From: Cyprinodon diabolis
Lineage: Eukaryota; Chordata; Actinopteri; Cyprinodontiformes; Cyprinodontidae
Assembly: GCA_030533445.1 (NCBI GenBank)
Contig: CM060076.1
Location: forward strand, 28,184,103 to 28,248,102
Reading direction: 5' to 3'
Length of the DNA: 64,000 nt
Of the stretch, positions 55,801 through 64,000 are shown piece after piece. Below the pieces are notes generated by a model. That model was not told the DNA's origin and made no database searches. It saw only the letters and a list, made by a program, of their open reading frames with translations. Positions within the stretch are counted from its first letter, which is position 1; every line of letters begins with the position of its first letter. The translations under genes were made by a program, and so were the position numbers.

Positions 55801-58800
55801 ATTTTTTTTTGATCTTTAGGCATGAGACTATTTTTTCCAGATCAGTAATGATGACATTCCAAAGCAAGGCAGTACTCCAGTAAAGAAAACATGGGCTATC
55901 AGACCTTTAAATCAACCAAATGCGAGCACTCCAAAAATAACTACGAAAAAAAAAGAAACCCTAAATGCACCTACAGCTGGGTTTAAGGTTGAACCAGGAA
56001 GTCAGTCTTGCAGGTGCGCATGAGATCAGTCTTAATTTGATGCTAGATTCTGCAAAGCAGAGACAATTTGAGAAGAGACGGTGCCAAGAGATTTTTTTTA
56101 GCAACTGACATACATTAAATACTCAGCAGAGACATCCCCCTTTAAAAAAATGCCTTGGGTGCCCTACGTACTTGATTTAAAAAATCTTAATTTTAAGGTT
56201 CATATTAGAAGAAGACCTTAAAATTCTGTATCAATATTCTTAAAAAACAAAATCTTAGAATGATAGTGGTTTGCAAAAAATGTAAAAAGTTAATTAACTG
56301 ACTAAAACCACATAGCTAGATTTTTTGTACAGATTTTCTTCCTGGCCCTGGTCTAGTGATTCTAGTCTAGTCTAATCTTTTCAAAATTTACTTTTGAGGA
56401 CTTTAAGACTTGCAAGGTTTTTGTGAAAGTTTCTTTGACAGAGGTTTTGAAATCAAAGAATTAAAGCCCTTACAAGACTGTTTCCACATAACAATTGCAT
56501 TAATGTATATGTGCTCTGTTCATCTGTTTATTGAAAATAAAAGTAAATTAATGCAAAAGATCCTTTCTCTGTTTGATATGCAGGTTCGAAGTCAGAGCAG
56601 ACCAATCAAAAGATGGTGGGTGCTGATCTCTAGGATATATTTTTTTGTGCATTTAAGATAAAAAGACAAAAGTAATTAGCTAAAAGATTATTTATATGAC
56701 GAGAAAGGTTGCTGATAGCAGCAGCAATTTTGACACTTAACATTAAAACAAAAGCACCTTTTAGTGGAATGTCTTTTAATGAAACACTTATGATATGCAG
56801 AGAATCTGCGCTGTGTTGTGCAAACTTGTGGTCATATAAAAGATTTTTAACAGTAAATATCTGTTAATTTATGTTTTAATTCTAAAACATTTTATACCGT
56901 AGCTGTACACATCAAATAAAGTGATTTATTCCTGCTAAAGTCTTTCTAACTTTTAACTCTCGCGGATTCTGCACAAGTCACGGGCATATCATGAAATCAA
57001 GCAAGAAATTTAAAATAAATTCACCAGTATGCATTAAACTTGTTTTTTCCTGTGTGACTGAATTTATAACAGTAGGCAATTCCAACCCTTTGCCCACATG
57101 GACCTTTGCATATTTGTTCTTTTTCTAAATGGACCAACCACAGAGGATCAGGGATACTATCAACTATTTTCTTCTCACTTAGAAAGTATTTTGTAGTAGG
57201 TGTTTACCATATTACTTCACCCTTCTAACTTCCTGACCTCCGGAGGATATGCAAATTATAGTGATAACAAGACATTACCACTGCAGCAGTACCACAGTTT
57301 TTTTTTTTTTTTTTAACAAAATTATACTTTGTTTAACCTTTTGTGTTTAGAAAGAACAGTTTAAATTTCAGACGCCTTTTCAATAGGATGAATATAAAAG
57401 AAAGGTTGGCATAAAACAGGGAGGCAAATTGGTGAATGTTAGAGCTGTTTGTTATATCATTCAAAATGTGAGCAAACTCATCTTTTAACTTAGTTTGGGT
57501 GCATGATGTTGATCTTGTTTTTCTGCTTAGCTCTAGCTCGCAACAATTTGACTAAACTGTAAAAGAATTTCTGCAGAAAGAAACCTAAATTAAAAGAAAA
57601 AAAATCTTCATCATGATCATGTTGATTTTTAATCACATGAAACAAGATACTGCCATCCACAGTTTGATATAACACAGCCCTGTTTTTGTAAATGCTTTCC
57701 TACAAATTCAACCTCTGTTGCAGCCTGAAGCTTCACCATAGAGTTTAATATTGTTTTTTAAAGAATTTAGAGTCACCTTGTAGAATTTGATTAAAGAAAT
57801 TCTTTATTTATAACAAACAGCTTATATTTTGCATGATAAAAAAACAAATTTCTTTTATAAGGTGCTTGTGTATACAGAAAGTTAGGAGGACATTTGTAGC
57901 AAATGCCAGTCATTCTAAACTATACGCATCCAGTTTAGCAGTAGAGCTGCCAGTGTATTGATAAGTGCTTTTTATTTTTCTTCTTTGGCCTTCATCTTTG
58001 TTTAAGATATTAAGATTTTTCAAGTCAAATAAAACATCTCTTTACAAACCTTTTAAATCTTGCATGTAAAATTCCACATCAATCCTTGCTTTCTGGCATT
58101 ATATTAACCTCACACACCGTCATTACTTGATATGTCACCACCGGAAGCATGTGAGGATGTTGAAAGAAAGGATGCTTTTCTCTCTACTAAATCTACACAG
58201 TTTTGTTCTAAGCATGTGTGCTTATAAAACATTGATTTCTGCTGCAGAGCTGAAAAGTTCATATAAGCAGCCTCATTATCTGTATTTTTATTACAGAAAT
58301 TGCTAAATGAGTGATTTATTATTTATCTACAGTGCTAGTTGAGTACTGGAAAGCATTTTAGGAAGCGCTGATTTGAAACAGCTAGAGTTCTTTCTCTTTG
58401 TTCCTTATGCCAACATTTTTCTCTATAGTGACTGGCTAGCTGGGCTCCGAAGGTAATTGGACCATGTGGCTTAGGGGAAGTATAGACCCACCAGTGATGT
58501 CATGATCAGCAGCTCCATTTTTCAGGAAAAAGAGCTTTGTTGTACATGAAAAAAAAAAACGGTAAAAGCCATACTAAAAAGTAAGCCTGGAATGTCAAAA
58601 AGCATTGAAAAACAAAAGCTTTATTTAAAAGATGTTTTTTTGTCACTAAAAAATGAACTTCTCAAGCAAAAGAGGTCATGATTGGAAGGTTCTGCCTGTC
58701 TTGGTGTATTCAGAAATTCAGGATAAAAGATAAGCAAATGCTTTTCCTGGCGTGATCAGTGCATCCTGGCTTTATATGCTTCACAAAGACCAAGTCAGAA

Positions 58801-59399
58801 TCCCAGGGTGGATATCAGGCTTTGTCAAGCTAGATATAAATAATCAACCTAAATGTAGGTCCGCAACTTTTTGTAATAGACCATGTGTTTCACCACAGAT
58901 TCATTGATTTGGTGAACAATACATAAACTTAATCTCCAAGTAGCCTAAAATACACATTTCCTAAAGACTTCCCTTTTCAAATAAAAAATTATTAACTTTC
59001 CAATATTTAGATGAAAGCCAATAATGCAAGCAATGCAGATCTTACAGGTGAAAGATTCATATAACTTTTTTGGCGTAGTATTCAGTCCCTCTGTGGGGTA
59101 GTGGTTGACTCTAAAAGGGACTGTTTCCCTGCTACATCATGAATGGCATCTGGTATAAAAACGTATAAAAGTAGTGGATATGATTTATCACTTTTTACTT
59201 GTTACACATCCTGTCAATAATTATACAGAACTAATGTGAAAGAACAAACAGGACCTGGCAACAATATAAAAACATTTGGTAAGCCAGTTGTATCTAGAAC
59301 ATTTTTCGGCTATAGTGTACAAATGTCCCAAATTATGACTTAGAAGGTGATGCACACAAATTTGATCCTGCTACTTATTTTAGGTGTTAAAAAAAAGAC
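55801..59399. other. Unassigned AT-rich DNA
   Basis: About 3.6 kb of AT-rich sequence with homopolymers (T-tract at about 57298-57314, A-tract near 58550). No gene, RNA or transposon was recognised. The part near 58380-58520 is slightly less AT-rich. Confidence 0.4.
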
Positions 59400-60934
59400 A
59401 GATGTCTGGCACAAGGGGTTACCTTCCAAAGAGAGGCCAGTTAAGGAAGTCAGAGTGTGGTGTGAGGGGGCCATGGAGAAATTCCAGGACTGCTATAAAT
59501 GCTCTGACTAGAACATGATCAAAGCTGCAGTAACATATGACAACAAAATAAATATAGATGAGTATGCCATGACTGTGTCAGCCTACATCAACAAATCCAT
59601 TGAGGATGTCAGCATCAAAAAGAACATCACCAGTCGGGCCAAACAATGACCCTGGATGAATGGGTAGCTTCGGAAATCGCTACAAGCATGGAACTCAGCT
59701 TTTAAGTCTGGTGATAGAGAGACTCTGATAACAATGCGTGCCAACTTGAACCATGCCATCAGATCAGCAAAGCAGAACCACAGCCAGAAAATTAATGATT
59801 TCTTACACGAGACCAGCAACACCAGGAGAATGTGGCAAGCCATACAAGCAATCACAGACATACAACAGCACTGACTCTTATCATGATGAAGTGCCTTGAA
59901 AATCTGGTTAAAGAACTCGTCTCCAGTCACCCTCCAACTTTTAACCAGCACTGCTCCAATGAAGACAACATCTCCTCTGCTCTTCACATGAGCCTAGCAC
60001 AACTAGCGGAGAAGAACACCTGCTGTATGTGCGGATGCTTTTCCATTCAGCACCACAGCATCTGATAGGCAAACTGGTTGGGCTTCAATATACCCCTCTG
60101 CAATTGGCTGCTAGACTTCCTCACACACAGACCTCAGGCAGTCCGGGTCGACAGAACACCTCTGATGACATCATCCTAAGCACAGGCTCCCCTCAGGGCT
60201 GTGTCCTGAGCCCCCTGCTGCTCACTCTGATGACACATGACTGCGCCCCCAGGTTCACGACCAATCACATTGTGAAGTTTGCAGACAATGTGGGCGTCAT
60301 CAGAGATGACAACGACCAGGACTACAGAAAGGAGGTTGAGTAGCTGGTGGACTGGTGCAAAAATAACAGTCTGAAACTAAATATGGAGAAGATAGATGAG
60401 ATCATCGTAGACTTCAGGAAGAATTGGCCCAACTAGCTCCACTGCTCAGCTGTAGAGGTGGTCAACATCACTGAATTCCTTGGGGTGCACATTTAAGACA
60501 ACCTCAACTGGACTGTAAACACCACCTCACTGGTCAAGAGGGCACAGAAGCGCATGTACTTCCTGCGGAGGTCAGGGAGAGCCCATCTGCCCCCACCCAT
60601 CCTAACGACCTTCTACATAAGCACCATAAAGAGCGTTCTGACCAGCTGTCACACTGTGTGGTGTGGAGGCTGCAGAGTCTCAGACTGGAAGAAAGTGAAA
60701 AGAGTGGTGAGAACAGCAGAGAAGATCATTGGGGCTCCTCTTCCCTACATAAAAGAAATTGCATCCCAGCGCTGCATGTCCGGAGCCCATAACATTATCA
60801 ATGACCCCTCACACCCCCACCATGGACTTTTCTCCCTGCTGCCGTCTGGGAAGAGGTTTTGCAGCATTCGATGCAAGTCCAGCAAATTCTGCAACAGTTT
60901 CTTACCCATCACCATCAGCCTGCGGATCTGTTGA
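59400..60934 (+). pseudogene. Decayed L2/Rex1/CR1-like LINE, reverse transcriptase part
   Basis: The endonuclease-RT linker (about 59400-59870) is full of stops and frameshifts. From 60029 the RT reads in one frame to 60934, broken by stops at 60344, 60434 and 60494. Motifs in order: a partial first palm motif, LSTGSPQGCVLSPLL (about 60170-60220, the RT template-grip motif), KFADNVGVI (60275-60301; catalytic F-A-D-D changed to F-A-D-N), FLGVHI (about 60477-60494), then the thumb-like region with KRAQKRMYFLRR and SLLPSGKRF. The endonuclease is missing, as expected of 5'-truncated copies. The loss of the second catalytic Asp confirms it is dead. Confidence 0.85.
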
Positions 60935-61150
60935 AAAATCTCTGGATCATGTTACAGACTCTGCATCACACTGATAACACCAAACCAAAAATACTGCATA
61001 TTTCCACCATATATATTAATACCCTAAACTACCATATCACTGCGGCACTTTATGGAATGGAAATGTTTATTTGGCGTCTGGAAAGGCATACTAAACTAAA
61101 TGTTTTGTATACACTGTGTGTATACAAAAAACTATTAAAATTGTCTAAGT
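60935..61150 (+). repeat. Possible 3' untranslated remainder of the LINE
   Basis: The reading frame ends at 60934 with TGA. The next 200 bases are AT-rich with TTTTGTATACACTGTGTGTA (61101-61120, containing the inverted pair GTATACAC/GTGTATAC). No clear tail repeat marks the true end. Confidence 0.3.
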
Positions 61151-63250
61151 ATTAAAAGGGAATCGGGGAGGGACAGGTTTGGGAAATAATTGAGTTGGGG
61201 TGGGCATACACTGGACATTTTTTGCCCTGTATGGGCTGATTTCTCAGAAACAAAAGAATTTTTGGGATCATGCTAAGTTTTAGCTTCATTGTGCATCCTG
61301 CGTTGTGTTGTGTACAGGAAGTATGTAGGGGTGATAAGCCTCTGAAGACCACCTCCCAATTTGGAATCGTGTGATCGGATGTACATAAAGCATGTTTAAA
61401 ATTCAATCTTGCAAGGAGATTGTGACCATATGCAGTTGAAGCAAATCAACAAGCATTTACATGGTGATTTATTTAACCTTGTTCACTGCACATGTGCAAA
61501 CAAGGGAATTATTTTTCTTCTTTCCTGGCTTGTCTTCAGGACACATGAGCACAGCCATCTTCCTACGGTGCTGACTCCATTGTGTACTTTTTAGACGTAC
61601 AATGTGAGCAGTCAGATTGCCTCAAAGCATGTATAAGATGAGATAGCATAAGCTGTGAACTTTTAAATCCTCTAGTTTCATCATATAGTTTTAGCTGTAG
61701 CTGAGTCCAACGACTGAAATAACCGTACAGCGTATGCTTGCCCAAAGCCATTTCTTTGATCACCTGAAAATAGATATGATCAATTAAGAGTATTTCTGAC
61801 AAACATAAAACGACAAGCATCTTTAAAAGACAATCTAAAAGTAACAATGTCCTCAAAGAAAATAATAATGGTATAGGGCAAGGCTTCCCAATGTAAGGGT
61901 CACAAAATACCAAGTTGACCGATCAGTAAATTCATCATGATATGATCCCTGAGGTATATTGGCCAAAATAAAAATTGCATGAATTTGAATGTCCTTTAAA
62001 ATACATAAATGTACATTGAAAAAAGTAGATGTAACTCATTTTTTTAATTGTATTTTATGCATAATTCAAATATCTAAAATTAAAGTATTGAATGTCCTAT
62101 TAATTAATTAAATGTTCCATTAAATAACCCAAATTATAATAAAAGGCTTATTAAAATAACTTGATGTCATTAAAAAATACATTTTGTAAATATGAACAAA
62201 ATGTAGGACATAGTCATACTTCTCTCCATATATAAAAATAAATAAAGACTGAAAAAACAACACGTTTTTCTAGAGGGTTTGTATCACTGTTGTTTCGGGG
62301 GTCAAAGGCTGAAATGTTTGGGAACCTTGCATATGATACCACAATAATAAAAAAAATTATAAAGTACTTGGCTAAATAACAACATGTGTAAGTGGGTTTT
62401 AATGTAGGCTGCTAAAAAATGCATAAACACAACGAGAAGAATCACTGACAAATCTCATTGATTTCTGAAGGTTGTGATGCTGACTGAACAGATAAGGTAC
62501 CAGAATTAACTAAGCCTGGTTGTGGACCTTTTCTGGAGCAGGCTATTTGCCAGGAATAAAATCCCTGTGGTAACTTATGTGATCCTGCTTTTGTGAAACC
62601 TAGTCGATATCAAGAAATTCTCTCCTTAATCCCTTATCTTGGTTTTGTGAGACAAGAACTCAGGTACTTCCAAGATGCATATGAATCTAATACTTCTTTG
62701 ATGAAGTGGTAGTGACGACGCTCAATATTAAGACCATTGGTCCTCAACACAACTTTTGTCTGTTTGATCCCTGACCCTTAAACCAGCTTGAATTCCCCCT
62801 TCTCTCTTTTTTGTCACATTGCTATCAATAAATCCCTCATCGCCAAAAAATAATCTTTAACAAAAATAAAACCGAAAACCAATCTGAAATATATGAAGTG
62901 CTTGTCGATTCAAGGTCCCTCCAAAAACCCCCAAGTCAATGGCCGCCCATTGTAGTAGCAGTGTGACAACAGTATCCTAGCAGCAGTGTTATGAAAGCCA
63001 ACAGATGATCTAAGGATATTTTGTTCAAGCAATTTGAGTATGAGTTACAATAAACCAAACAGCATTGTTATATGAATAAACATTAGTGAACCAAGTACTT
63101 AACATCTAAGGTCAAATCAAAGGCAAAATTTAAGTCAAGGTTCATGATAGAAGATTTGGAGTAGGAGGCTAGAAGAACAGTTTAAATATTTTGCTGGAGG
63201 ATAAACAAGTTTTTATTTTTATTTTATTTTTTTTAATTCAATAAGTGTGC
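61151..63250. other. Unassigned AT-rich DNA
   Basis: No supported gene or clear repeat. The stretch 61990-62260 is almost pure AT with short A/T blocks. Frames 61152-61406 and 61563-61913 (minus) have no domain. Confidence 0.4.
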
Positions 63251-63345
63251 ACAAAAAGTTCTGAAGAAGGAGCATGTAGAGCATAAATATCTAGGGCCCA
63301 AAAATAGAACCCTGTGGTACACCATATTTAGTTTGACTATATAGG
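63251..63345 (+). repeat. Degraded interspersed repeat scrap
   Basis: CTAGGGCCCAAAAATAGAAC and CCTGTGGTACACCATATTTA resemble a phrase found repeatedly in fish interspersed repeats ('gaaccctgtggtactccac'). Class unknown, short and decayed. Confidence 0.3.
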
Positions 63346-63760
63346 TTTGATTTTTTTGTGTTATCACTGCTTTATTTTATGTTATTAATTAAATAACATG
63401 ACTTCTAAGTGTATTTGTGTTTTTTTCTTTTTTTTCTTTTGTCTAATCACAATTTGGTACAAAGTGATCTATTCAACATTTTGACATGCCAGGAAAAAAA
63501 AATCACTATTGTAGAAAACTTTTGTCATGTGGACATGTGCATTATGATATTTTGTATACTTATGGTTTAAAAAGTCAGAGTTTGCTCATGCTACATTACT
63601 ATCTCTCATTAATAACATTTTGAAGAAGATAAACTGTCATAAATATGCGTGAATGATATTTGTTTCAATATATTTTATATATATTTTTTAGTTAAGCTTA
63701 TACATTTGTTTTTGTTGGCTGTTGATTTAATCCCCATTTGGGAAAGTTGTCTCTCACTAT
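63346..63760. other. Unassigned AT-rich DNA
   Basis: AT-rich with T-runs; no supported feature. Confidence 0.4.
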
Positions 63761-63764
63761 TATA

Positions 63765-63880
63765 TTACAACCAGCCAGGGAAGGAGCTAGATGGGGGGCC
63801 AGGGGTGGCCATTACCACCCTAAGCCAATCATTGGCCACCCCTACCATTTTATTCCCTCTAATACAGACGGTGGCAGCAT
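63765..63880. mobile_element. Possible DNA transposon end
   Basis: CCAGCCAGGGAAGGAGCTAG then GGGGGGCCAGGGGTGGCCAT, followed by CATTGGCCACCCCTACCATT, resembles the GGCC-rich ends of some fish hAT-like elements. The internal pair GGGGTGGCCA/TGGCCACCCC can form a hairpin. The other end would lie outside the window or has been lost. Confidence 0.35.
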
Positions 63881-64000
63881 TAATACTCTCAAGTGGAATA
63901 TTCAAAACATTTACATTTTTTGTGGTTAATTATACAAATCAGTATACTAAAATTAAAGATAGGTTCAGAATTCATGCTCTTTTCAGAACTACATTTTGTG

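Noticed and set aside
1..64000. CRISPR arrays, bacterial operons, tRNA or rRNA genes
   Set aside because: No regularly spaced direct repeats, ribosome-binding-site-led gene clusters or cloverleaf structures were found. The content is vertebrate intergenic DNA.

Overview
The window reads as non-coding nuclear DNA of a ray-finned (teleost) fish. The evidence is the AT-rich, intron/intergenic-like composition and the typical fish repeat types: hAT-like elements with 8-bp target duplications, solo LTRs, tRNA-derived SINE relics, a decayed L2/Rex1/CR1-like LINE, and Tc1-like relics. Open reading frames are short, and none is supported as a host protein-coding exon. I found no rRNA, tRNA, CRISPR or bacterial operon structure. 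The species cannot be told from the sequence.

Layout. Bases 1-10,000 hold a GGAA microsatellite, several non-repetitive segments that look like conserved regulatory DNA, a LINE scrap, a SINE and a small terminal-inverted-repeat element. Bases 11,000-37,700 are the transposon-rich part. They contain a hAT-like element (11161-13073) with a solo LTR nested inside it, a second solo LTR of the same family (20574-21297), a MITE with a telomere-like core (17574-17978), a palindromic repeat with decayed hammerhead-ribozyme geometry (26301-26530), a second hAT-like element (33634-34675) and a 904-bp near-perfect foldback element with TTAA ends (36009-36912). Bases 38,400-55,800 are nearly free of recognisable transposons, apart from a gypsy-type gag relic at about 52.7-53.4 kb. 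They are rich in GC-balanced, homeodomain/POU-motif-bearing segments, as expected of a regulatory block around a developmental gene. Bases 55,800-64,000 are mostly AT-rich unassigned DNA with one decayed LINE (59400-60934).

The most unusual feature is a pair of diverged but clearly homologous segments in opposite orientation about 10.5 kb apart (6590-7010 on +, 17060-17490 on -). They share a 27-base identical block and collinear similarity over about 400 bases. They look like an inverted duplicate of a regulatory element, or two copies of an old exapted repeat. Calls of conserved regulatory DNA rest on composition and motif content only, since no alignment to other genomes could be run, so their confidence is kept low.
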